Below, piece by piece: positions 1 to 11,871 of a stretch of DNA of 64,000 nucleotides. The DNA comes from Sipunculus nudus (lineage: Eukaryota; Annelida; Sipuncula; Golfingiida; Sipunculidae), in NCBI GenBank assembly GCA_026874595.1, contig CM049319.1, positions 57,792,917 to 57,856,916 of the forward strand. The letters run 5' to 3'. The position numbers and the translations under genes were made by a program. The notes under the pieces are model-generated. The model was not told where the DNA came from. It saw only the letters and a list, made by a program, of their open reading frames with translations, and made no database searches. The first letter of the stretch is position 1, and each line of letters starts with the position of its first letter.

Positions 1-3000
1 ACAGCAACAAGTTAAAACTGTCTGAAATTCAAAAAGACCCAGAACTGCTATAAAATTCTGAGTGTGATGTCAGCAAACCCTGAAAATATTACAGTAGAAA
101 AGTTAAATTTTCACATGCAGATCGCGCAGATATATATATATTCAATTTCATCAGGACCAGAGAAATATATTTTCATGATTTAAGGGGGGGGGGTCAAAAC
201 AACCGCAATTTGGCCTACATGTGCATATAAAACAAACAGATCTACTATTTTGTTTGGCATTACAAGAAATCCTTGAAATGAAAATGGATATGAAACTTTT
301 AATAATTAAGCTTTCACAATGATAACTGTTAAGGTCAAGCAACCATATTCCAAATCTCATTATATTATCATATAACGTAATTGGTAATGAAAAAAATATA
401 ATATGGATTCTACATAAAATGAGCCCAATTCCTGGAGGAAAAACATTTTTCTATATATTTTTCCACTAAAAACATGAGGTTGTATGATTTGTTCAAAAAC
501 TATTGGCACATCTATGAGCACTGTCAACTCGGCAGTGACGTCACTGTCTGGGAAATCCCCTGTGACTAAAAATTCTTGATCTCAGTAAAAGCACAGTATT
601 TCTGCCAAATTTTCAGGGGAGAATATATACAACATGCATTACTAGATCTGAGTTGTTGATGAAATTCAGTCCATGATGTCACATGTGTACCAGCCAATCA
701 AATCAGGGCAAAGTCTAGGATCTGGATGAAATCCCCATTCACACAAGCGCACATGGAATAGGTTTACTTAACCTTAAACACCATACAGATTATACAAATT
801 AATACTGTATGAGCCTATGCGGTAAATAAGAAGTAAATATATTTAGGCATCCGAAATATTGGTCCATTTGAAAGCAATTTATCTCAATTCTCTAAAGAGC
901 TAGTGTTCTCTGGAAAGCCAAGTGTATTTCATCATACATCCATCAACTGCTTTGATGAGCAACAACCTTACTTTGCACTAACAGTATATTATTTTGGGTC
1001 CATATTAAAAAATTTAATATTAGAGGAACAATATGCTCTGTTTGATAGGTAACCATGAAAACTCAAACTAGGCTAAAACTCAACGAACACACAGTGTCTG
1101 CAATCTTCTCCATCCAATATGGATAAAGCATATATACATGTATACAAGGACATTGCATTAAATTACTTATTTGTGTTGCTACAGTCCTTACTTACATGTG
1201 ACCTCAACTTCACATGCACTTCAGTGACTACACTAAGTTTAAAGTTATGTCATTAAAGGATGAACCTGTAAAAACAGGGTTATGCAGGAGCATGAATTTC
1301 TAAAGTTGAAGCTGCACCAAGTTTTAATATGGTACCCATGATATCAGACTATTTGTGTAACATTCTTCAGGAAACGATAGACTATAAAATTCTATCAACT
1401 CTTTCACATTAACGCAGTTTGCAATACAGCATCACCTATCAAGGCTTTACAAATCAGACCCCAGCAGTTTAATCACTGGACCACATGAAAGGTTAGTGCA
1501 TTCACCTAAGTGACTAGCTGTCCCTGCATACAAGATTCTAAATATTGTTTTTCACTTGTATCTGGAAAGACCTCCAGTTTCTTGATGTATGGTAACCAGA
1601 ATGACCACTAAAAAATTCAAAAAGACATTTTATACAGTAACAGAGCCTTGACAGAATAAATCGATCACAAAAAGTAAGTATTAATAAACTACAAAATAAG
1701 ATCACAATTGTATTTTATACTGAACTGTTACATCAACAATAAGGAAATTTATTGAGCAGATCTGAATTCATTTGGTTTGAAGGTATTTCCCAAATTATCA
1801 AAAAACAAGCTGCCTAATTCTTCATTAATTCACAGTGACTTCTGAAGTGTCACCCCCAGAGCCCCAGTAGAAATGAAATCTGGCACATGTGAGCTCTTCA
1901 AACGTAGGTGAATTAATATAACAAAAGGCTGCACTGAGATAGGTTATGGAGGTGGTGTATTCTTTTTGTTTTGTGCTGTATGCTGAAGATTCCAAGACAA
2001 AAATTAAAATCCTTGGTGTAGTGTTAAACTACTAAAAGGTAGATTTGCCGTGCAAACTTTTGTAAAATAATGAATAATAAATTGCACATTTAAATCATGA
2101 AAACCAGTATATATTGGAATTGTGCAGAATTATTTATTTTCCTTATACTTCAGAAAGCCCACAAACACCAATATATTTATATAGGAAGTCAGGTTTCCCA
2201 CAGATGTTTACACTTGATGCATTTCTTGTTTTATGTAAACACACCTGTGTAATCTGGCCAATTATCTTTACATTTGCTCATGCAATTAAGTGTTTTTTTA
2301 TGTAGTAGATTTTGAATTGATCAGGATTTGGATGATTTTCAAGAAAACCAATTATAGGGCTTTTAATAGAATTTATTCTTTTGTATGTTTTAGAAAACAT
2401 TCACATGTAGCACTAAGATGCAGATATTATGGACATTTCATATGACACTATTTCCTGAATGTGACAGAATGGTGTTCTTAGAAATTAGAGTACCCTGAGT
2501 CACAACGTGGTCATCCACCTCAAAACTCCTTTGTACTAAATATACCAACTGAAAGATCTAGGTTATGGTTAACAGCAGTCTGTTTGGAAGAATAAACAAT
2601 AGAAATTGGCTCATATAGCACTTGTTTTCCAAAACAATATCAGCAGTAATGCAGAGTCTTGCAGACTCATATTTATGATGTAATTCCTTAAGGTCAAGTG
2701 AGGTTCTTCAAAAGTTTACTTCGTGAATTGTGACCATTGCTACAATAATATACTGATGGTTATACTCGAGTAATCCAGGTATTCATCCTGCCTCTGTCTT
2801 AGCTATCCCTCTTTCAGTTTGAGCTACTGATTGAATAAATCAAGGTCAATGGACTGCCTTCACATTTACACTAATCCTGAGTCAGAATCATCTGACCCCC
2901 TATTACTTTCCATCATCTTCACTGCTATCACTTCTTGTTCCTTCATGTGACATCAGGATCCATGATCAAGAAATAAAAAGCAATAAGAGACTGTGTGTAT

Positions 3001-4260
3001 AAAATTCTGCCAATATTTTTGAGCCAGATCAAGTCTGTTTACTAGTACACTGTAGGCAGGACCCTGATCAAACTAAATCAGCACTGTGTACCATTATATG
3101 TATAGCAAATTAATATATATTCTTACATGAAAACTTCTATTATCAAATCCCTGTATATACATATATATATACATGTATTAAACATTTACCATACAATATA
3201 GGATTTCAATGATGTAAATCTCTAAAGCAATCATGGCTAGAAATGGAACAGTCACAGTCATCAGTATCTTAGGTAATCTTGAGTAATTTTCCTATTAACT
3301 TGATATCACTATATATACATTTTTGTCCATGGTTTTGGTTCACAACTATGCCCTTTAGGATAATTTACTGAAATAATTTGCATTCATCAGTAGCTGTATA
3401 TGATCAGGATAGCATTTTGTTTTTCAAGAATAACATTAGGCTATATAAATAATAGAATTATGGCATTAATAGCCTGAAGGTAGGCCTAAATTTCAGTTGA
3501 GAAGAAGTGCACTATATGGTGCAAAATTTTATACATCTAAACTGCCAATTATTTCTATTTCTGCGTATTGGTCAGCAGAGGTCAACAGCTTCTTTGCTGA
3601 TGATCAATCATGATATTACAACTGATTCCCAGTACCTGTGACATTTTGGTAAACAAAGTCTCACAGTCTTAGTTTCAGATTCCTTGGTGTGTCTCTCATA
3701 CCCATGGTCTTTTCATTATGTCAGATTGGAGCAACTGGATGGCATGACTGTTGCAGTTGTTTCATCTAGTATCACTATTAAAAAGATTTGTCTTAATTGT
3801 TAGAGCTTATTCTGTTTGAAAAAATAAACTCCTCCATAAGTAAGGTGGTGAATTATCTGTGGTCAATACAAATGTAAATTATTTCACACCTTTTATATTA
3901 AATGTACTAATAATGAACAGGAATTTGAATTTGTTCAGCGTTCCAATGTATCTTCATCAAAGATACAAATTAAATTTAACTGTGCAGTGTTTTGTGTATA
4001 CTCTGTATAGGTCACTGTATGGTGAAATCTTGAAACCCGTGAGAAACATTGAAAACTAGAAAACTGCATCCCAATGGATTCATGCCTCTGCCATGGGAGC
4101 ACAAGTTTAAAAAATGCTCTGCACACACACTGTCAGTATGTGGTGCTTGTTGCTCAACCATGACCTGGACAGATGGTTGGGCAGCTCATTGGGCTAGACC
4201 TTCTGTGCATTCACTTTTTTTCTCCATAATTGCCAGATTTATTTGTGCATGAGTAACTAC
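1..4260. other. No gene recognised; AT-rich, probably intronic/intergenic
   Basis: I see no gene, RNA or classifiable mobile element here. All open frames are short, about 70 codons or less, and show no family motif. Small items are a 10-G tract at 184-193, a TATA-rich run near 3155-3180, and a perfect 14-bp palindrome around a CRE core at 533-546, which has its own entry. Confidence 0.6.
533..546. promoter_or_regulatory. CRE/ATF-like palindrome (candidate only)
   Basis: The sequence CAGTGACGTCACTG is a perfect 14-bp palindrome centred on TGACGTCA, the full cAMP-response element bound by CREB/ATF bZIP dimers. No promoter or transcript start is visible nearby, so a regulatory role is unproven. 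A second TGACGTCA occurs at 43581-43588. Confidence 0.22.
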
Positions 4261-4261
4261 A

Positions 4262-4490
4262 CATTTGTGACTATTCCTTGATGGCCCTCCAGAATCCAGA
4301 GAATATGCTGAATCCACACCAAAATCTATTCTTCCTTAGCCCATTCCCGAAATGTCCTGTAAATTTCATGAGATTCTGTTCATGATTGTTGAATTATGTT
4401 GGGAACAACACACAGACACACAAACAGACACACACAAACGAATGATCTCATGTACCCTCCTGGCAGAGGCAAAAATAAAAGTTGCAAAAT
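4262..4490 (+). repeat. 3' tail of an RTE-like retroposon
   Basis: The segment reads like the 3' end common to RTE-type LINEs and their SINEs in many animals. It has a 'cttccttagcccattcc' block, then 'cctgtaaatttcatgag', then a CA-rich stretch of ACACAGACACACAAACAGAC type, and it closes with CCTCCTGGCAGAGGCA, where such tails usually close with a CCTCCTTGGCRGAGGTAA-type sequence. Only the tail is present, as expected for a 5'-truncated retroposed copy. The call rests on remembered consensus; a library search would settle it. Confidence 0.5.
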
Positions 4491-4685
4491 TTAAAAGTCA
4501 TAAATATGAAGCCAACCATGGTAAGCAGCTGCTTCTCCTTATATACATATGCATATCATGCAGCAAGGAAATGAACATGTCCATGTTCCCGTAATGCGGT
4601 ATGCTTATTGGGTATTTGGAACATGACTGAGACCCCTTTATATTATATAGCTAAGGATGTAGTACAGTATTGTCTTTACCTTTTT

Positions 4686-5150
4686 AGTCCAGGGTTTGCA
4701 TTTTACCCAGATAAAAACCTGATTTACCCAACCTAGTTGGTAAAAACCTGGGTTAAAAGTATTTTACCAAGGTTTTACCTGTGTGTTACTAAGGGTTTTG
4801 TTGAGTTTAAGGCCCAAGCTTTTTGATTTTCTCATGTTTGTTTGCTTTTATCAAGCAGAACTAAAGCCTAGTTTCTTTCTGAATAGTCAGCAGAAGTTAT
4901 ACAAACATTTATGAACAAAGATAGCAAGCCAAGTGCCTCTTGACTACATCAGCCCTGTCTAGAAGAAGCCATATACCACTGACATTTCAACTCATGTTTA
5001 GCTGTGTAGAGCACAGCACTCTTATCAATTGGAATTGAGGGTAAAACCCTGGAATCAAAGGTAATACCTGGGTAGTTTAAGGCAGCCCAGGTTTCACCTA
5101 GGTACAACCTGGGAAAACCAAGTGTGGGGTAAAACCCAGGGAATCCTGTT
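4686..5150. repeat. Inverted-repeat patch built of AACCTGGGT-type motifs
   Basis: The left part (4686-4800) repeats the motif ACCTGGGTTAAAA/ACCCAG. The right part (5038-5150) carries the same motif inverted (GGTAAAACCC, CCCAGGTTT, AACCTGGG). The two ends roughly match as inverse complements, suggesting a small decayed element with long, internally repetitive termini like the better preserved one at 38364-40074. The termini are not sharply defined and I see no target duplication. Confidence 0.4.
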
Positions 5151-6255
5151 TCTGTCAGAGAAAATGGCTGAACTTTCATCCACTCAGTGTTCATAATTCA
5201 TCTGTAAGTAAATGAAGGTCTGATGTTAATAGACCTATTCCACAAGCGTGCACTACATAAGGGTTTTCAGCTGGGTTTAGGTCCTTGTGAGCCAGCATTG
5301 TGAGTTTTATATATTGAAATCAGGTAGGTGCCAGAGATTCTGCAGGAACCTCACCACTTTAGAAAAGAGTTTTTATTACTTAACATTCGTGATATTACAA
5401 ATATATGCTCTTTTTTTGTCATTATAATTGACCCAAACAATCGGTGCCAGTCATCATTGGCAGGTAGCTCTAGTGAGGTTAGAAAAGGTCTGTTACCCTT
5501 CTGTATTGCAACATAAATTGTCCATTTTTTAAACATGCATATATGAAAGCCACATTTAAACCTTTTGGTTGAGTGCTTCATACACATTTAAATATGTGAT
5601 GCCACTTTTACCCCTTTGGTAAGTTTTCATTGGATGCCTTAGGCCAAATGTTTTGTAGCACTAAGTAGTCCAAATTAAAACCAACACCTGTCCTGAAGAT
5701 TAAAAAAGCATTGGCTGAATTTTATTGAAAAAATCCACACGAGGCAAACCAAATGCTCAGTGTTGGAAGAATTTGTGACCTATGTGAGTAGGGTTCCATG
5801 TTTCAAGTGCACACTTGAGGGATTTCTGGATATTGGGGGGCTCTTATCATGGAGAATTTTGAAGAGCATTAGATAGGGCTAATGAATGAAACAATGCAAT
5901 AATCAATCATTAGTTGTTAATTCAATCAGGCATGCATTAATCTGTTAATTTCAAACTTTGCATTTAGACATTCATACCTTTGTGACTTCTGCCTGTTCAT
6001 ACCCAACGTCAGTCAAGGTTGTATGATCGTCAAACAACCTTGGTTTAATTTAGTGTTAAAATCCATATTAAAATAAATTTAAGCCACAATGATATATATA
6101 GATCTGGAATCCTTTGAATATCCTCTGTTGCATGAGATATATGAACAGTGTGTCAGATTTTGCTTTGAAGATTTTTAACTTATTTATTTTATAATTTTTA
6201 AACATGATATATCTCACATTGAGTAAATGGTATGTACATAAAAATATTATCTATA
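5151..6255. other. No gene or repeat recognised
   Basis: Anonymous AT-rich sequence between two repeats. It contains only short open frames without family motifs. Confidence 0.55.
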
Positions 6256-6663
6256 CTGGCTTTTGTGGCTCAGGGGTAGAGCACAGGACTCAAAGTGGGG
6301 AGATCGTGAGTTCGAATCTCAGCCGAGGTGGTGAGATTTTCTATGAACTTACTTTACCCAGGGCTTTTCCCGATGGCCAAGGTTAACTCACAAACAAGTG
6401 CACTTTTCAGGGGTTTCTCAGTTGTATGACCCAACAGATGGGATGATTACATGCCCAGGACCCACAGGTGCAGTAGTCACCAGGCCTGGTTAACACAAGG
6501 ATATAAAATGAGAGGCAGCATGCATATGTGATACTGCCCTGTCACATAGTCTGTAACTGGAATGGAATTCTGCAGATGTACATATACATAGTTAAGCTAG
6601 CATTATAAAAAGGTGCGGACTTCCCACACAAAACAAATGTATAAAAAGTATAAATAAAATGCT
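6256..6663 (+). mobile_element. tRNA-derived SINE, first half of a dimer
   Basis: The head looks like a tRNA gene with both internal RNA polymerase III promoter boxes: box A TGGCTCAGGGGTAGAGC (6266-6282) and box B GTTCGAATC (6310-6318). The D-to-anticodon part (CAGGACTCAAAG) resembles tRNA-Leu(CAA), but the cloverleaf is not intact. The tRNA-unrelated body follows ('ccagggcttttcccgatggcc', 'tataaaatgagaggcagc') and ends in an A-rich tail near 6650. The body is repeated in diverged form immediately downstream, and the copy at 14588-15017 keeps the same junction, so the dimer is the mobile unit. It is non-autonomous and needs a LINE partner not seen here. Confidence 0.75.
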
Positions 6664-6977
6664 CTTGGTGGAGGTGTGTGCTCTCTGTGGTGCAGAGGTT
6701 ATCACAGTCTTTTCATGGTCGGCCCCTACCCAGGGTGAGCTCTCTGCAGGCTCAATGGGAAGGCCGTGCCCAACGGCCATGTTTCACTCACAAACGAGTA
6801 TGCCTTTTGGGGGCTCCTTGGTGGTATGACCCAGCAATGGGGACAATTACGCACCCAGGGCTGCAGGTGCAGTCCTCACCGGGCCTGGTTGACGCCGTGA
6901 TATAAAATGAGAGGAAGTGTGTGATACTGCCCTGTCCCATAGTCTGAAACAAGAACGGATTTCTGCAGATGTACATA

Positions 6978-9016
6978 CCGTATTCGACGTAATAAGCGCC
7001 CCGGGCGCTCTCAAAATTAAATTTTTCTAAATTTTTTTATACCCTAATAAGCGCCCCCCCCCCCCACATCTGCCAACTTCCAAAGTGCATTACGATCCTC
7101 CAATTTAACACTGCGGTTTGTGTACACGTGTTTGACTTCACAGCACATTCAGGACAATTCAGAAAAAAACAATGATCATTTAACAATGGTTGTGTAATCC
7201 AAGTGATACTGATTTGCAGACGATTTTATTTTGTGTTGCATGAGAGAATTGTCTGAATGACTACAGTTCGAGATTTCCTTTGCAGGTGAAGAGGAAAAAT
7301 AAGGATGGTAATAAATGAGCGATTTTATAAAAGTCAAGGCCTAAAAAGGTAACAGAATGTATAAAATGTTCATATAAAAATATATAAAACAGTATTCATT
7401 TGAATGATGAAAAAAAAAATAATAAGGGACATCGGTACCCCGATTATGTCAGTCACCTTGCACTAATACCTTTGACCACTGAGCCAATTAATGACATGGA
7501 ATGGCATCGACAATAATTGTCTTTTTTGTCTTTCATTGTGCTTGATATTACATGCAAAAGTTTAAAAAAAAACTGAAATACTGGCCCTCAGACTCCTGCG
7601 TATTATATTTACTTCAGTGCGTATACGAACCAAATCCCGGGTTTTGTTTTAAAATTGTTAGGAAATTTGTCATATTTATATCCCGCGGAAACACGGTCCC
7701 TTTCTTGAACTTTGTTGACCCGTTATAATACATTCATTTTCTCGACATAGTCCAATAATACAAGCTTGACAAACATTGTCACCTGAGGAAAGGCCGCTTC
7801 ATATTTATAATTATAATGCGTTATTGGTTGTCTTGTAATTGAAGTGCCATGAGCGAGTCTCCGTGTATGTCAGTGTGCAAGCAAGCTGACAGCGTCCGCA
7901 TTCACTGGACTCGTGAACATTTGACGCAGTAAATACGGCACCATATGAAAAAATCATCCTTGTTTTAACATACATATTACGTGCTACTGGATGGCACTTG
8001 GTTAGGCAAATTCCCAGCATCCCTTGCGCCAGCGCTGTATACACACAGATTAACCCAGGGCACTGGGATCTTGAGAACACGGGTAAGCCCTGCACGCTGT
8101 CAGCGGCATCGACAATTATATTACTGTGTACATGTTTCAAGTGAATTACCAAGATATTTTTTGGCAAAAAATACATTAAAACTTATATATTATCAGGATT
8201 GGGAATTCCGTTTTGGTCCGTCAATTCCGCAATTCCGTCCGCGGTCGCGTAAATTCACTGGCTCTACTGTCAGAAGGGCTTTCATATATTGATTCAGTTA
8301 CAATCCCTGTGTCAATGTGGCAAGGGCAAACCTTTTCTTTCCAATTATTTAACTATGTGCACATGGAAATCTGATGTATAAACGATAAATTCAAATAAAA
8401 ACAAAGCATTGTAATGCTCTTTATTGAGTGTATATTACCACCATACGGACATGATCACTGATATTCACGGCATCAAGTTCGGCCGACGTAATAATTCATA
8501 TTGCCGTAAATTATCCTTGGCGGCCCTGAGGACGCTGAGAAACTTGTACCAGTGTATAAGACGGCCGCCCTTCTTTGCCAATATTTTAGGATAAAATTTA
8601 TCGCCCATCACGAGCAAATACGGTAAGTAATATATATTTCATTGCATAATACATCCACATACGTACCTGAATTCAGGTCACCCAATCAGCATGGCCACCT
8701 GCAGGGTCTGCCTTCACGGACACCGTCATCCAGTGTTATCTATGATACACTTGACCATTGATTCTGTTATGTGTAACTAATATTATTATTATATTAGATG
8801 ATAAAGCTTAACGGAGATTGAATAAAAACTGGTGGTTACTTTTAAGCTTGGCGGGGAGAAATGAAAGCATTACGTTGTCCTGTGTTATATTGGCTAGGGA
8901 GAAAAGTGAGGTTAGGATGGCTCATCCTTTAGTTTCATAAAGTGATCTCCAAAATCCGGTGGGGGGGGGGGGGGGGGCGCTTATTACGGGAGGGGCGCTT
9001 ATTACGTCGAATACGG
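6978..9016. mobile_element. 2.04-kb TIR element with TA target duplication (Tc1/mariner- or pogo-type size class)
   Basis: The ends are inverse complements. The left begins CCGTATTCGACGTAATAAGC followed by GCCCC, and the right ends with the exact inverse, for about 25 bp. Both sides are flanked by TA (6976-6977 and 9017-9018). A second inner 'taataagcgcc' plus a C/G run (C12 at 7054-7065; G17 at 8961-8977) makes each terminus two-tiered. Insertion into the SINE proves the boundaries, since the empty site is present in sister copies. The interior has frames of up to about 120 codons on both strands (minus 7811-8176, plus 7981-8292), but I see no DDE/D transposase signature, so I treat it as non-autonomous. 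Confidence 0.8.
7428..7505 (-). repeat. Possible degenerate tRNA-like (SINE) head
   Basis: Read on the minus strand, 'ttggctcagtggtcaaagg' fits box A. About 40 bases further on, 'ggggtaccgatgtccc' could be a decayed box B (GGTTCGANTCC). The cloverleaf cannot be completed and no SINE body is recognised, so this may be chance similarity. Confidence 0.25.
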
Positions 9017-9075
9017 TATATGTGGTTAAGTTAGCTTTACAAAAATGGAGGCGGTAACCTCCACCAAAAAAATAA

Positions 9076-10378
9076 ATTAAAAAAAAAATATCATCTCAGG
9101 GAAGTGCATAAAAATATCTCCAGGCCTTTTTTATTTATTATATATTTATAATCTTTATTTCCTATTGAATTTAAAATTTTAAAATTTGTATGATACAAAC
9201 GATGCATATTTAATTTAAATGGTTTAAACGGCTGAACTAAAACATTTATAGAAAAAATATAAAAACACCTTTTCAATTTCATATTTACATACCTGTATGC
9301 AAAATTTCTACATTTGGTGTTTTTGAGAAATATCGCTCGGAGGACTATGCAATCTGTTGAATTGTTGTTTTGAGAAAATGGCCAAAAACTTGTTTGTTTT
9401 CAAACAGGAATATCAAAGCCAGTGACAGTTGTGTATTTTCATTACAGGTATATTATCTGATCTGAATTGGTTTCAGTATACAAAATTTAAAATTTAATTG
9501 TTTGTTCTGGTGGGAAAGACAAAATTTTAACATGAAATGACATCTCAAGAATTGTCAGACAGAAGTAGGCGGAGCTCACCCCTTTTTTTTGGGGGGGGGG
9601 GGGAGGACATCGATATTAGGTCAGGGGCTACCGAGCCAGGACATGCATCATTTGTGAAGTGACTGATCAGCAACAATAACTCTTAGGTCTGAACAATCAT
9701 TTGAACTGCCATGCACCCATGTCCAGATAACAGCTTGCATCCCCCACTCACAATCATACATGAACACTGTACACTGTAGACACAAAATAACTAGCTGCAA
9801 CACATGCTATACCGATATCATCCCTGAATGACTAAACCCAGATTACCCAATATTGAATATTAAGCATACCCAATATTGAATATTCAGCATAAAATAAGAT
9901 ATTTCGTTGTTAAACTTTAAAATGACTGACATCTTAATACTAAAAAAACTGTATCAAGACTTCAGTAAAATTTTATAATGTAACAAATGATCATCCATGT
10001 TGATTGTAAGTGTGCCAAAACAAGATCCAAACTGGCTTTTATGTGTTACACAGCACTTGTGCAAAGCAGGCTTGGAACTTGCCTGTCAATCAACGATGTG
10101 CCTTGCATTGCCAGTAAATAGTTAACCAATAAGCAATGGAATAATCTGAATAAAAATGCTATTTTTTTTCCAATTGATACAATACAACCCCAGAAAATGT
10201 TTTTGTGACAAGATAGATATAACAAACAACTGTAAGGTCATGGTTTCTCACAAATTTGACTAACATTAGACCTTTAACAGTATACATAATGTAGTATGCA
10301 ATTGTTATTTGTAGACCTGTCAATATTGAGGTGTGGGTGCTGTTGCTCCAGTTTCCTGCAGACCACCTTCCTTGCTCC
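9076..10378. other. No gene recognised; G tract
   Basis: Anonymous AT-rich sequence with T8 followed directly by G13 (9583-9603). A direct 20-bp repeat 'taccc(a)atattgaatatt' sits near 9845-9890. No coding or RNA feature is supported. Confidence 0.55.
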
Positions 10379-10380
10379 TA

Positions 10381-11869
10381 CCGTATTTATTCTAATTTGG
10401 CTACCACTTAAAAATAATTAATTTTCTCAGAGGTCGAGATAATGGAGGATATTTGAAAATTATCTTCCTGCAGAATTTGCGGTGGTCAAGATTTTAGAGG
10501 CAAGCGCTTTGATAACCTTCCGTAGAGACGCAGAGCCGCTCTGACACTCGAGCGGTCATATGAATTGAGTGATAATTTGGTCGTTTATCAGTTTGTTTTG
10601 TTAGCTTAACAGTATTTCCTACAAATGGGCTTCCAACCATCACATGAATTACTGTGGTTGGCTTCATATTCGCGGGACTGAAATTTCGCGATTTCTCCAT
10701 TTTTAATGTTTCGCGAGGGTTTCATTTCGCGATCTCACCAGAACCTATGTAAAATCTTTGGTAAAGCCATACCTGTTTGTATTAAAAATGAGAATAAGTC
10801 ATGAGTTTGTAATATTCTACTCATATAACGATGGGCCCAGACACACAGCATAGGTAGTTTAGTTCAAATTTAAGGGAATGTTTTCCCGATACCTGCATGG
10901 ATGTAATTTATTATAAAATTTCTCACTGTTCTAACCTATTCACGTACAAGAATTGGTTACACTAAACAAAAGGACATACTCAGTTGGCCAATTATTACCA
11001 AGGGTTTCATTTTCGCGATTATTTAGCATTCACGAATATCGTGAAATCAAAACCCTCGCGAACAAAAAGGCAAACACAGTATACGGAGTCCGCAAATGAT
11101 TAATCAAACTGAGCTCAATCACTTCACAAAATGATCACTACTTGGGGTAAAGGTACAATCACTTAACATAGACTGCAACTCCTGTAACTTCTAGTTGTTT
11201 CAAGTTAACCCTCAAGGCGGCGATATCGGGGGGCCTAAAAGGGACAAGCAGCTGCACGGAAGTTGGAAGAAGACTGCCTATTATCAGATAACTTTTATTT
11301 GCATAATACGTAATAATTATAGGAAAGTAAAGGCGTGTTAAAATATATACGACCGGAAATGGTACTAGCTCACGTGCCCTCGATCGGGCCCAGTTTGCTA
11401 CGCACGGTCACCCATCCAAAAACTAACCGGGGTCGTTTAAACTTAACTAAGGTGACAGATTCATCTGTGTCACAGCTGTTCCACCACACGTGCTTTCCTG
11501 GAAGTTGTAAATATTATTGCTAAAGATCCCATGTGAATTACACACTAGGCATGTGCGTACCAGGAATGGTACACAAGTTTGCTTCGTCACGGACACCCTT
11601 TTGGATCTTGAACATTTTATCATGTTTATATATAAAATGAAAAATGCACCTTTGTATCTTCAAAAATGTTATTGGAAACAAGTTTGATGTGGATGCTCAG
11701 TGTAATAAGAGTCTAGTCAGATACAAACTTTTTTTGCCTGTGAGAGACGGAGGCATTTCACCTTAACATCGTTGGCAGTAGTGAAATTAGTCATTTTAGA
11801 AATTATGCTTTCAAAATATTTTTTGGGGTCAAGAAATAAAGAGGGATCGCCAAATTGAAATAAATACGG
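10381..11869. mobile_element. 1.49-kb TIR element with TA target duplication
   Basis: The left end is CCGTATTTATTCTAATTTGG and the inverse of the right end is CCGTATTTATTTCAATTTGG, each continuing in GC. They are flanked by TA at 10379-10380 and 11870-11871. The start CCGTATT and the TAAT spacing recall the 6978-9016 element, suggesting related families. The interior is interrupted by the MITE at 10652-11079. A plus-strand frame of 62 codons (11335-11523) and short minus frames show no transposase motif. Confidence 0.68.
10652..11079. mobile_element. 428-bp MITE, copy 1 (TA target, CTGTGGTTG/CAAACACAG ends)
   Basis: The element is bounded by TA on both sides (10650-10651 and 11080-11081), with ends CTGTGGTTGGC and GGCAAACACAG. 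Just inside are CpG-rich palindromic words: 'tttcgcga', 'cgcgagggtttcat', and near the right end 'cgaatatcgtgaaatcaaaaccctcgcgaac'. A second copy at 56282-56719 has the same ends and a verifiable empty site, which confirms the boundaries. There is no coding capacity. Confidence 0.85.
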
Positions 11870-11871
11870 TA

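Larger units (their letters stand above)
6664..9075 (+). mobile_element. Second half of the SINE dimer, interrupted 6978-9016
   Basis: This starts with 'cttggtggaggtgtgtgctctctgtggtgc' and carries the same body as the first half, with about a quarter to a third of bases changed (for example 'ggggctccttggtggtatgacccagcaatgg'). It stops at 'gcagatgtacata' (6977) and resumes at 9017 with 'tatatgtggttaagttagc'. In uninterrupted copies (6570-6595 and 14882-14907) these two pieces are contiguous as 'gcagatgtacatatacatag'. The interruption is therefore a later insertion at a TA dinucleotide. Confidence 0.72.

Noticed and set aside
6266-6320. Functional tRNA gene
   Set aside because: Pol III boxes are good, but anticodon stem pairing fails and the sequence is followed by a SINE body, with a sister copy at 14.6 kb.
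7811-8292. 121- and 103-codon overlapping frames inside the 2-kb TA element
   Set aside because: They lie on opposite strands over the same bases, and neither shows a DDE/D or DNA-binding motif; I keep the element as non-autonomous.
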